Source: Corallochytrium limacisporum (Eukaryota; Opisthokonta). From it: a DNA stretch of 64,000 bases. The stretch is taken from the NCBI GenBank assembly GCA_002811645.1, contig PDIP01000025.1, forward strand, positions 25,996-89,995, in the 5' to 3' direction. Position numbers and translations under genes: made by a program. Numbering within the stretch: the stretch's first letter is position 1; every line of letters begins with the position of its first letter. Below, piece by piece: positions 50,089 to 60,900 of the stretch. Under the pieces are notes generated by a model, which had not been told where the DNA came from, did not search any database, and saw only the letters and a program-made list of their open reading frames with translations.

Positions 50089-51978
50089 TTACGTCGAGGC
50101 ATGGTCAGCAGCACTACCGCCAGTCTCTTCATAGAGTGCCAGGTGCTCAAGGGCCACTTTGTAGTTATACTTTAGGTCCTCGGTCTCCTCAAAAAAGGAA
50201 GGATCAAACGCGACAAGCTCCTTCCTCAGCTTCTCGTTTTCCTCTCGGAGACTGTTAAGCTCTTCCCCGCCGATAGTCTGCTTCTGGTGCCCGTCTCTAA
50301 GGGCTCGATTAAGTTCCTCCTTTGAGAGACCGACCTCCTTCTTGCGGGCTTCACACTCATCTTGTAATCGGCGTATGGCAGCACTGTTCTCTTCATCGGC
50401 GCGAAGTCTGTCCTTGAGCACTTTCTCATAGTCCTTCTCAATGTCTGCAATGCTCTCATCGGCCGATCTAATTTTGGTGTGGCTCGCTGTGATGCGCTCT
50501 TCTGCTTGTACGACCATGGCATTCAATGTGCGGCTATTTTCTTTCAAAGGCGCAATGTCGTGGTCCTTCTCCCGGATTTGCTCTCTAAGAAGACCGTTGC
50601 GTTCTTGCAATTTAGTGATACGAGCACCCAACTCTGCTGTGACCTTCCCAGCGTCAGGAGTAGACATCTTCTCTGTCTTCATGTGCTCCAGAGACGCCAT
50701 GCTACCTGAATACATGTTCTTCATCTTCTCGTACCGCTTAAGGTCCATATACTTCGTGTATGGCACACCCTGACCGCTGGTTGCGTCCTTGGCAATGTTA
50801 TCAGATTCAGTTGGGCGCAGAGACATTCGGTTCTTTGCCGCTGACAATGCCGGGACTCTCATGCTCGGCTGATGTGGTCTGGAATACTTGAGGTCAAGGA
50901 ACGAACTGTTCGCTTCAATGATCTCCATTCGGAGTGTCTTGATGGTCTTTTGCAATCTAGCATTGTCTTTGATCAGCTGAGAGCAATCATTATCTTCAAT
51001 TTGGGCAACAATGTCCTCGAATTGATTCTGGAGTTGGCGATTGACAGATTGCAACTGTTCGTTGGTCTCCTTCAGCTTGCGTACCTCGTTTCTCACACGG
51101 TTATCGTCCTCTGGGGTAACCCCTGTGCCGGTGTCCTCGGGTTGGCGGTTGCTGAGGGCAAATGGAATGGTTTGCCGTGGACGAGAACTCGAGGGCTTTG
51201 TCTCCTCCAGCTCCGCCTCAAGCTGCTCCACGGCTGCCTTGCCAGGCCATACGTGCCCTCCTCGTACCGCTTGCTCCGCACAGCAAGATCGGCACTGCGT
51301 TGTTCACTTACTTGCAAGGCGTCTTCCGTATCCTTCAATTCTTTCTCCAGTTCCGCCATGGCACCTTTCTCGTCACTCCCTCGGTTCTTCTCGATGGTTG
51401 ATTTCATACCTTTCATGGCTGTCAGACGGTTGGTAATCTCATCCAGATCTGTATCTAGCAACTTCCTCGTTTAAGTTCCGAACCAGATCTTCGCTCTCCT
51501 GAAGCATCCGCTTCAGACGCAATGCTTCATTCTTTTCAACCTTAATGGTTTGCTGCAATTTCTGGTTCGCGGAGGTTAAGTTCTGGTTCTCTTCCTGCAG
51601 TTATGCTTGTCTAATGACTCGAAGTCTCCGACCACCAAGTTTGACTTGACATTCCTTCAACTCCACATCTTTCGTTTCCAGGTCAGTGCTCAGACGTTCA
51701 ACTTCCACTTCAAGATCTGCAATGTGTTCTGCATTATCTCCCAGTCGATCCAGCTCCTCCTCTTGCTGCTCCACCAGTGTGCCCTTCAGTTCCATCACAA
51801 GCTTGTGTGAGCTGGAAGAGCTTCATGAGCTCCTCGGGCGAAGCGTCATCTTCTGGTGACATTTCTGCATCTACAAGATGATCATAAAGCTCTTCCAGAA
51901 GCCCAGTACTGCCTCCTTGTTGTGCAAAGTACGGCCGAATGTCGATGGCCAAAATATGATCCCAGTCAACATTGCCAT
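50089..51978 (-). pseudogene. CEP290: Shortened CEP290-like gene with several frame breaks
   Basis: Minus-strand coding sequence of about 630 codons in several overlapping frames. The first frame carries VDWDHILAIDIRPYF and PEELMKLFQLTQ, matching the CEP290 N-terminus (WKEIMxxD...IHLFRITQ). Coiled coil follows, and the longest intact frame (50089-51231) ends with FDPSFFEETEDLKYNYKVAL, which matches the C-terminal FFEEIEDLKYNY block of CEP290. Both ends are thus kept while the whole is about a quarter of human length (about 2480). Single-base shifts are needed near 51975 (start codon), 51800, 51640, 51600, 51460 and 51250, and in one frame an in-frame TAA sits at 51601. CEP290 builds the ciliary transition zone. 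It may be a decayed gene, a badly sequenced one or, less likely, a shifted gene. Gap-tolerant alignment is needed. Confidence 0.6.
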
Positions 51979-52490
51979 GCTTCGGTAGAGCCGCGAATGG
52001 CGGCAATAAACGGTGCAGCCATACCAATGTTCCAGTCTATCGTTCCGGGTGTATAGGTTTTGGCCGTTTATCACATATTTCCAGGCCAGTTGGCTGTGCA
52101 TGTCCAAATACACCATATCGCTGTGTTAAAAATACCCCTGTTCTGATCAAGATTAGCGAGCCCAAATAGGCGCAGTTGGCCCAAATCCAGGAGTCCGATC
52201 TCCCCCCAGCCAGTTCCCCATAGCATACGCCGCTATTTTCGCGCTTTCCTTCAGCCAGACGAAGTGCCCAGAGCGTTCGGACGGGAGGAGCGAATGACAG
52301 TAGGGAAGAAGTCGCTGCCACCCGCCTTCGAAACTGGCTTAGTGACAAGGCATCCGAGAATGAAAACAGGCTGGGAATGGAGGCGGGTTTATTGGTTAGA
52401 AAAGTACATGTTATGATCAATAATTTGCGATACGAATGGTATGATTTGGCGCTACTATTTAGCATTCTTTGCAAGATCTTCGAGCCGGAT
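51979..52490. other. Intergenic, 5' flank of the CEP290-like gene
   Basis: About 500 bp upstream of the broken CEP290-like gene and downstream of the epoxide hydrolase. It contains TGATCAATAA at 52414-52423. No gene seen. Confidence 0.5.
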
Positions 52491-53528
52491 TCAGTCTTCT
52501 AATAGGAATCTCAGAGCATTGGTGTTGAACTCCTCAATGGCATCCTGTTGGACCCAATGAGATGCACCGGGAATTATCTTCAGTTGTCCTTTGCCGGCAG
52601 CAATCATCTTTAGCGATTGCTTCGCAGCAGACAGCTCGATTGCACCATCCTTCTCTCCCCACAGTAAGAGAATTGGACAGTTTGCCTTGACACTTTCGTC
52701 TGCGAGGGCAGGATTGCCTTCAATGCTGAACACATTCCGAAAATAGTTGATCGGCCCGCTGAAGCCGCCCGGTTGTGCAAAGTAATATCTATAGACGAAA
52801 AGCTCCTCGTCGGAAAGGGCGGTTTGCTTGACACCCATGACCTTGCCGGTGAACATGTGGTCCAATGCTCTAAAATCGTGCATTGACAGATAGAACTCTG
52901 GCAGCCAAGGCAGCTGAAAAAGAAATATGTACCAGCTCTTTCGCAGTTGTGCAATCGAGCTTAGTGGATGAATCGCTTTCGGATGAGGACAGTTTGCGAT
53001 AATCAACTTGTCTACCATGTGGGGATATTTTAGGACAAAAAGCCAGGAGATCATACCACCCCAGTCATGGCTGATGACGGTAGCCTTTTCATGCCCTAGA
53101 CCCTTTACAATTTGTGCAATATCCTCGACCAAAACAGGCCATTCATAGTCCCGTGTCTTCGGTGGCCGCTCGCTTTCTCCATATCCCCGGAGGTCTACGG
53201 CCACTGTTTGATAGTGCTCAGAGAAAAACACCAACTGGTGACGCCAACTGTACCAATTTTCTGGAAACCCATGCAATAGGAGCAGAAGGGGGCCAGAGCC
53301 TTTCGAGACGAAGTGGAATCTCATCCCGTTGGCTCTAACAAAGCCGTGTTCCCCCAGTTTGACATCATCAAGGGTTTGTGGCCTCAACGAATAGTCTGAT
53401 TTACGGAAGACCTGTTTTCCTTCTGTGAAATATAATTGGAGCAGTTTAAATGCGACCACAATGCCATAGAAGACTGCAACTGCGCCCACTAATGCACTGA
53501 GCAGAAGTTGGCGTGTCGCTGACATCAT
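52491..53528 (-). CDS. Membrane-anchored epoxide hydrolase (EPHX4/ABHD7-like)
   Basis: A 345-residue alpha/beta hydrolase with an N-terminal transmembrane anchor (about 8-30). HGFPENW (86-92) is the oxyanion motif; HDWGGM gives the nucleophile Asp155; Asp294 in WGEKDGAIE is the acid and His324 in GASHWVQQD the base. An Asp nucleophile in HDWGG marks epoxide hydrolases rather than esterases. The lid carries Tyr200 before IFLFQLPWLPE, very like EPHX3/EPHX4, and a second Tyr (YRYYFAQPG) that could activate the epoxide oxygen. It probably opens lipid epoxides at the ER face. Two Met codons start the frame; either gives the anchor. Complete. Confidence 0.92.
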   Translation of the reverse strand: MMSATRQLLLSALVGAVAVFYGIVVAFKLLQLYFTEGKQVFRKSDYSLRPQTLDDVKLGEHGFVRANGMRFHFVSKGSGPLLLLLHGFPENWYSWRHQLVFFSEHYQTVAVDLRGYGESERPPKTRDYEWPVLVEDIAQIVKGLGHEKATVISHDWGGMISWLFVLKYPHMVDKLIIANCPHPKAIHPLSSIAQLRKSWYIFLFQLPWLPEFYLSMHDFRALDHMFTGKVMGVKQTALSDEELFVYRYYFAQPGGFSGPINYFRNVFSIEGNPALADESVKANCPILLLWGEKDGAIELSAAKQSLKMIAAGKGQLKIIPGASHWVQQDAIEEFNTNALRFLLED

Positions 53529-54840
53529 GTTAATCCTTGTGTGAGTGCAAACAGCGCCATACTCTGCAAAATGATCAGGGTTCGTCAGGATAGGTTGGTT
53601 TGGTCGGAAAACATTGCCGTATCCTGCATTTCCTTATATACGTAATAAAGACGAGCTCCTCCGCCAGTAGCAGCATTCATTTGGCTGTCGACTGATATGT
53701 CCGTTCCGTTCAAAGACGGGTTTGTTCGCTCTCAAGCTTGGTTGGGATTTCCTGTTGACTAAGCTATGACCCACCGGCATTGGCAAGTCGACGATTTTCT
53801 TTCAATCCTTGTGCGGTTACTTTACAGGGATGGTACAACCAGTACTTGAATTATTGCGCTCCCCACAGGTCTTTCACGGCTGGGCGCAGTATCAGCCAAT
53901 GGTACTTGCTATGTATATACTATTGTCCCCTTCGAATTGAAAGAAGCTCTGTCATTTCTGTAGGGGTAGTGGGAGGGAGTTACACGAAGACTCAGCGAAA
54001 CCAAATAGGTAGACACGGGAAAGCAACAACGCACACGCTTTCCGCTTGTTTCACTCGCAATGTCGACTGCCATTTAACTGGCAAGGATATTCACAAGTTT
54101 TAGCAAGAGAGAATTCAGCTTGTTTTAGGTTCTTCACACGCACTTTCCAATGGGCAATTCTGTTGATCAGATCACTGATATTCTCTGACACATCGCAATC
54201 CAATTCACAATGTGTTCTGACAGAAAATTGAATTTAGTAATGAAAATCAGTAAGTGTTGGATAAATTCAATCAATTTTTGCCCGGTATCTGATTAGGAAT
54301 GTTGAACTCGTCATCTGGACATGCTCTCAGCCGAAAAATGAGACGGAATCGGTTAATCCTGGGATTTGAATGCATTGCGCACAAATCTTAGTGGTACGGA
54401 AATGAAATTGACTGATGGAACTCAAATATCCCCTCTAAAACTCCTCGGAGGTACGGCAGGACCTCTTATTTACGATTAGAACAGAGATTTCTGTTACGAC
54501 AGTCTTTGTGAAATGCTTTCTAGACGTGTAGGTAGGCATTTGTAGCTGGAAGCTACTAGAAATTAGCATACTGGACGAATAATTTTGGGCTTCATTGCTC
54601 TTCTTGTTTATTCTGTCAATTGGCTGATAAACTCTAGGGTCCGTACGGTAGTGTAGAACGACACATCTTTTGCAATATTGTGATTGATACGGAATTGTGG
54701 CAATCGCGATCGTGAAATTAAGAGCAAATACTACACCCGCTGTGCGATCAGACACTAAATCTGTTTAGTATGCTATACAAATCTATAATTTCTCAAGGAT
54801 AAGAAAAGAAATTCTTTTGTGGCCTGTAAACAAGTTCTAG
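53529..54840. other. AT-rich intergenic region, no gene seen
   Basis: About 1.3 kb, visibly richer in A and T than its neighbours from about 54040 on. A 106-codon minus-strand frame (54435-54755) has no recognisable features. It holds the epoxide hydrolase promoter and the 3' flank of the glycosyltransferase gene. Confidence 0.5.
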
Positions 54841-56589
54841 TTATACCTCGTTCAATAATTTTTCACACTGTTTCTTCCAGTGGTCCTTGAGGTACGGTAT
54901 GCCACTGAAAAATTGAGAGCGCCAGATATCCGGCCCGAAACGAGCCCCGTACACAGTGCATACCTCCTCCCGCGCATTAAGTCGTCGGTCATTCTTTTGC
55001 ATCCCCATGCGGTTCATTTTATACCCTACATCAGTCTCCTTGCTGACTAGAATGGACTCCAAGACAACCACTTTCATGTTAAATACCTTCGTGATGAACG
55101 AGGTTTCCACATCGACGCCCCAGGCGTAGGTTAGCAGTGGATCAAAACGGCCGTACCGGAAGTACCAGTCGCCTCTCCACATGGCAAAGATGTTGTCGAT
55201 CATCCAAGTAGTCCGTGGAGGATAACTCTCTCGGCTCTTCGCACGGGTGGGACCAGGAGCGTCATACTCTGTGATTAAGTTGTCCCACTGGGTTGTGCTA
55301 GCTTTGGTCAGGGCGGGATGCACACCGGCTACCGACTTGTCACTCTTCAGGATCTTGGCCATTTCAGCAATGATGTCTCCTTGCCCCTCTTCCACCTTGG
55401 CAGACGTGATGGTCAGGACAATGCCCAGATAGGCTTCCCTGCGCATTGACGCCATCGCTTCTGCATACGCAACACCCATCATCCAACCGTGATTGGTTTG
55501 CACATTGTGCTGAAGTTTCACGGTGGCATCCTCATAGGCATGCTCAGGCTCGCAGCCATTGTCCACAATGATGATATCAATCGGCCAGTCGACTTCAGTT
55601 TTCAGGTAATTATGGATCTCAGCAGTCCGCTCTGGCATGTTAAACGTGGTCAGAACGATGGCGACACGATCGCCCACTGGCAGATTGTAGTATCCCTCAC
55701 GGCGCTGTTCTGTACTAGAGTGGACCCGCCAGAAGTAGCCCTCCACATCGCGTAGAGATGTGTAGATGAATTTGGCCAGCCGCGGTGGAAAAGCGTCACT
55801 CCACAGAGGAATGCCGGGAGCCAGTAGCAGATCCTTCGCCATGTGATATTCGGAACTCAGCTGCAGCTCTTGCAATGATCTGATCTCTCTTTCGGCCAAG
55901 CTTCGAACCACTGAGGTTCCTAGTATCATTGTACCAGAAGAGAAAGGTGTACAGCATTCCTTACCATACAGTACGTCAATGCCCGTGTGTGTCTTGTTCA
56001 GAAGAGTTCTCAGAACCTTGGGGTCAATGATAACACTGCGTTCCATTAAAATGTACCAGTCGGGTCGTACTGCAACCTCGTAGGCCTCTTGCAATGCCTG
56101 CTGCACCGCATGATCTCTGGTGGTATCCACGAACTTCAGGTCAATTCCTTCCTCTCGCAACATGAAGCCGTATGTAGCGGTCATCAGCTCTTGTTCACTC
56201 GCGTCCACTCCTGCCATGAAGACTACACTATGGAAAGTCAATGGTGGCAGATCGCTCCAAACGACCTCCTGGGCCTCAATTGGTGGAGTAGCCGCGGCTG
56301 TCGGTGACATTGCGCACAGTGGTGCACTTGGGGGATCGGCAGCCCCTATTGGTAGGGATGCGATGTTTACCATTGCACTGCTCCTGGAGAGGAGATGCAA
56401 AAGGTATAGCATTGCACCCACAACCACAGGAGCCCAGAATCTGAATTTCACCAAGAGCCTCATTGGTGTTTCGCCTCTCTTTGCCTGCAAATGCGTCTCG
56501 CTCTCTTTCCCCGTTGTGCTCTGCTCCAAAAGCCTCTCCGTTGCTGGATCTATCTCGATTTGCATTCCGCAGACTTCATTGGTCATCAT
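54841..56589 (-). CDS. Type II membrane glycosyltransferase-like protein
   Basis: A 582-residue protein with a cytosolic N-tail of about 49 residues, one transmembrane helix (about 51-68), and then a lumenal part that looks like two GT-A-like halves. The first (about 115-270, PDWYILMERSVIIDP) resembles fringe/GT31-type folds but lacks the DDD/DxD triad. The second begins RVAIVLTTFNMPERTAEI and IDIIIVDNGCE (about 310-350), a clear GT2-like nucleotide-sugar start, and ends with FDPLLTYAWGVDVE near 510, in the place of the GT2 ED/xD element. A normal central DxD (usually LDDD) is replaced by LTITSAKV. It is likely a Golgi enzyme of unknown sugar, or an inactive relative. The ATG at 56589 or at an internal Met (residue 43) could be used. 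Confidence 0.65.
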   Translation of the reverse strand: MMTNEVCGMQIEIDPATERLLEQSTTGKESETHLQAKRGETPMRLLVKFRFWAPVVVGAMLYLLHLLSRSSAMVNIASLPIGAADPPSAPLCAMSPTAAATPPIEAQEVVWSDLPPLTFHSVVFMAGVDASEQELMTATYGFMLREEGIDLKFVDTTRDHAVQQALQEAYEVAVRPDWYILMERSVIIDPKVLRTLLNKTHTGIDVLYGKECCTPFSSGTMILGTSVVRSLAEREIRSLQELQLSSEYHMAKDLLLAPGIPLWSDAFPPRLAKFIYTSLRDVEGYFWRVHSSTEQRREGYYNLPVGDRVAIVLTTFNMPERTAEIHNYLKTEVDWPIDIIIVDNGCEPEHAYEDATVKLQHNVQTNHGWMMGVAYAEAMASMRREAYLGIVLTITSAKVEEGQGDIIAEMAKILKSDKSVAGVHPALTKASTTQWDNLITEYDAPGPTRAKSRESYPPRTTWMIDNIFAMWRGDWYFRYGRFDPLLTYAWGVDVETSFITKVFNMKVVVLESILVSKETDVGYKMNRMGMQKNDRRLNAREEVCTVYGARFGPDIWRSQFFSGIPYLKDHWKKQCEKLLNEV

Positions 56590-57996
56590 AACGCGTGACT
56601 AAAATACCCATTCCTACGCGTCCCATGGAAGTATCAACTGACTGACTGAAGTACGTCTTGAACGGTCATTAGTGAGCACCAAAAAGTCTGACACATTGCT
56701 GGCGTGCGAGATTCGCTGCCCCGGTGCCTCACAGTACAACTACTCCTTTCCCTTTCCGGTCAACAATTACAATGACGCATGCATACAAATTCCCTTTCCT
56801 TCTCTCTGTGTCTCCATAATGTGTCTTTGTGTCCCCCTTGACAATACCACTTACTTCGAACACAAGTTTGTAAGACAGTAATTAAACCGCAACTGAAAAG
56901 TAGATCTAAGTAGTCCTGAGATGAATACGGTTGTGTAGAGCGATGACGAGGCCGGAAGGGGGCGGAAGGGAGTCCATACCAACCGTTTCCAGGGGCAGGG
57001 CGAAGGCGGCCGTCTTTCTCACATAGAAAATATATGAAATCTCAGACGATGAGGGAACCCAGTCGTTCAGTGCGTGAGCACAGTGCCAAAGCGGAAAGGG
57101 GAAAAAAGGAGCGCCGATTGGGTGATTGGTTCAGGTTGGAAAAAGCCATAGTGAAAGTCCATAAAATGTGATCAAATTTCGGGGGCCTCTTTTCTACCCG
57201 TTTCTGGTACTTTGGCGAGGTACTGAGGCGGTCTCAGGGCCCTTTGCTGCACTGCAAATGAGATTGGAGGCCCACATCTCCGGGGAAGGCGGGGCTCATT
57301 AGTGAAGTTTGGCTGTGGAAGTGAAACTGGTCCAGTCCTACAGCCACCCGATAGCGGAAGGGAGGCCTCCTGCTGCCACCACTGGCTTCGTTCGCGCCAC
57401 GGGGACCGCCGCGTTTGGGAGGGCAGGCACCGCAAAGCCTCTGTGCCTTAGGTGGTGCGGCGACGAGCATTGGTGCTGTCGGTGTCCCCAGCCAGACCAA
57501 AGTTTGGGAGAGGGGCTGCTCGAATTTCGCGCGGGGACAATCACTACTTGTCCAGTCTGCCTATGCCCATCTGCTTGCTGTGCCGCCGTGATCACTGAGA
57601 CTCTGTGCGAGATCTTCTTTGTGCTCAGAGCGATTTCCGGATATTGTGGACTGTTCGTCTTCATTTAGTCAAAAGCAGAGAGTGTGTGGGATGTGCGACA
57701 GGTATCTTTATGTTGCCTGCACACACAGGAGAACTTGCAACGACCCCTGCGGGGTACAGTTCGTACCCGTCGCAGATAGAAGCATGGGAATGGATTCGTG
57801 CTGGTGCTTCTGAGGTTTAGCATCGGAAAGACTCTTTGACGGATCTGATCTAAAAATGGAGACATATTAGCCACAACTAGGAGTGCAATATTTAAAGAAT
57901 GACAACAACAAACGAACGGGTATGCAATAGTATAACGGTTCCGATAGTGTAAACAAGCGGAACTCGGTCTTATCGGAACGAGAGGACGCCCTCAGC
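56590..57996. other. Divergent intergenic region, no gene seen
   Basis: 1.4 kb between the glycosyltransferase-like gene and the large TFxP gene. It must hold two promoters. The longest open frames (57309-57668 and its antisense) overlap each other and carry no recognisable domain. Confidence 0.5.
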
Positions 57997-60900
57997 ATGG
58001 CAGACGTGAGGAGTCCACGGACGAACTTGGACTCGTTCCTCGAGGACGCCCTCCGAGAAGTTGGAGAAGGTCGAGACAGCTTTGAACCCCCTAGATCTAC
58101 AGGTTCACCCAAACACAACTCTCATGATCTTATCGGGCCTGAAGACTATGATTCGGAGGACACAGACAAGATCATCTTCGAAAAGCCAAATCGGGACACA
58201 CACGTGAAGCACGGACCAAAAGTGTTTTCCCACTCGGATCATGGCGTGCATCCTCGTATCCCTGAGAAATCAAATTTTGCATCACCACACATTGGACCTG
58301 GTATGGACGGTATTGAAGATTTGGACCGCCTTCGGATACACAATTATCTTCATCGCAGCACAAAAGCTATGGACCCAGGGACAAAGGGTGAGCGAATATC
58401 GAAACCTGCGCAAGTCCCAATAGAAGCCAAGCATGCCAATCAGCCCTCGTCAGCGACAGACTCAAAACCAGACTACTCTATAACTCTAGAGCGCACAGAT
58501 TCCATCGGCACCCGTACAAAGAAGTTCATAGAGAGGGCCGCTCGTCGTCGCGCAGAATTCCGTGCATCCCAGGATGCTGAGCAGCAGCAGGCCCATACCT
58601 TCAAACCAGATCGCAGCTTTGGGGGACAACGCAGCAAGCGTCTTGAAGAGTTGGAGAAGCATTTGAATCAGTTGAAGGTTGAGGACCGTCTCATGAGGTA
58701 CGCCCGGGAGAAGCAGCAGAACCGTTTGGAGCAAGGCATCCGCAGCGCCCACAGTGAAGACGAAGATATGGAGGAATGCACATTTGAACCCGATCTCAGC
58801 CTTGGAGGCCAGCGTAGGCGCTACCGTGTTTTGAATGGGGATGTAGTGAAGGATTCGGAACCGCAGTATATTCGCTACCGGGAGCAGCAGGCTGCACGGG
58901 AGATTTGGCGCAAGACTATGAAGGCCCGGGAGGCTGAAGATGAGATGGCCCAGGCACCGGGCGTTCCGGAGATTAATCCAACTTCTCGACGCATAAGCAA
59001 TGCAAAAGCCTTAGGAAAGAATGTCAACGTCTACGACCGTCTATACGAAGCAGCGGTGCGGAAGGAGGAGAGGCTTGAAAACCTACGCAAGCCACCCAAG
59101 GTGCGCGAAGCCAGTCCACAGAGCTCTGTCAAGCGAGGACACCACCTCTACTCTGAGGCATGCAAGAAAGAGGCCAAATTAACGAAGATGAAAGCCGACC
59201 AAGACCATAGTATTCAGAAAAGGATGACCAGCAGCAAGACAACCAACAAATCTGCGATTATCTTGCGTACCGCATCGGAGAACCGTATGGTGACCTTACT
59301 CAGCGACGCACGTCGCCGTTTCGGAGGTTGGCTTGGCGTAGATGAGCTTGCTGGTCTCTTGGTAGCAGTTGACATCGTCGGCGGTAAGCACAGCTGCGAA
59401 TCTGCAGATAAGCGCACCTGCCAAGCTGTCTGGAACGCCATTACAGACGGGACAAAGGTGTTGCTCGATATGCGCAATAGCTACATGAAGCTTCATCCAG
59501 TCCTCTTTCGACCCAGGAAGCCGGAGCCGAGTGAACGTACTCCCAATTCTGCGTTGGGAAGTACCACAGAACTTGGTCGAAAAGAGGAATACGACAGACA
59601 TGTAGAAGAGATCAACAGAATTTGGATTGAAATGAGTGAACAGGAAAGGGCGGAAGGCGAGTTGTTAGTGCGCTTGCGCTTCCCTAAAAAGGTTGAACTG
59701 GGCGATGCCATTCCGTTTGAATTTGTTGCGCAATTCTGCCTGGTAACAGTGTGGTGTCTATATTTTGCGGACACTATGAATCTCAACCAGAGTACCACTG
59801 TCACTCCGACGTTAGTGACCTACGATGTTGAACGATTGCAGAGTTTTCTGGATCGACATTTCTATCTGACCAACAACATGCCATTGATTCCAGATCTTTT
59901 GGAAATCGCCACTCGCCTGAAGCAGCAGGCTGCTCTTCAGCGGCCCGGTCTTCGTGGTCCAGCTTTCCGGGCTCGCCCTACAGAGACTGAAAAGCACCTT
60001 GCGGAAGAGGAGGCCAAGAAGCTGCACAAGGAGAAGCGTGCACCTTCTCCGCGTCGTGTTGCTGCTATGCATGAGTTCTATCATCGTGCCATGGATAGAC
60101 GTGACCAGCTTCGTGACAAACAGATGAACGAGGAATTGAAGGAATGCCATTTTCAGCCCATGATCAATCGCAACACCGATTCTCTGGCGGTACGACACTA
60201 CCACCGTGAGGTGCTGAAACCAGAGACCCGTCGTGATCAGCTGCTCAGGGAGAAGTGGCTGAAGGAGGAGGAGGAGTTCAGCAAACACCACACATTCCAG
60301 CCGAGCATTGACAACGGGTTTTACGTACGAACCAAAAACATAACACAGGCGGACAAGGAGCCAAACGACAACCATACCATTGAGAACGTAAATGATACTG
60401 GCTTTTCCTGCCTGACCAAGAGCACGGTGACGTCACATCAGTTTGCAGAGCCTCCAACAGGATATTACGAGAGTGTAGCCCGCATCCGAGAGGCTCGCCT
60501 GAACAAACTCCAGAAGCAGTGGCGGGAAAATCGCCTGGGACTGCCTGAGAAGCAGTTTAAGCGTGGAGTAGTCGTTCCCTTTGGCATTGACAACCGTCAG
60601 CATGAATTGCAGGCCAAGAGAAAGCAGAAAGCAGGCCCGGTTGCCTTCCACGTCGAAGTGCAGTTGGGTGCCAAACGTGGAGCTACCTTGGTTGTTCGAG
60701 AGCAAGCGAATCTGTGGAAGCTTGCAGAAGGCTTTGTTCGCACGTACGGTTTGCGTGTTGAAATGACCCCACGTCTGCACGTGACACTGTGCGAGCAGGC
60801 TTTGGCCGTGTGCGGAGAAGACGGATTCATGACGAAGTTCCCAGAGGATGCCCAAGACATTACGAACATTATCGAAGAGGAGCATGGCGGTCTCCGCTCG

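Noticed and set aside
50089-51978. Tiny GT-AG introns (15-24 nt) to join the CEP290-like frames
   Set aside because: The candidates near 51250 and 51600 are multiples of three and do not repair the shifts; single-base indels fit every break better.
50089-51978. Programmed +1 frameshifting of the CEP290-like gene
   Set aside because: The breaks go both ways, have no common slippery site, and no other gene in the window shows shifts.
54435-54755. 106-codon minus-strand frame in AT-rich DNA
   Set aside because: No features beyond being open; low-GC DNA and no supporting motif.
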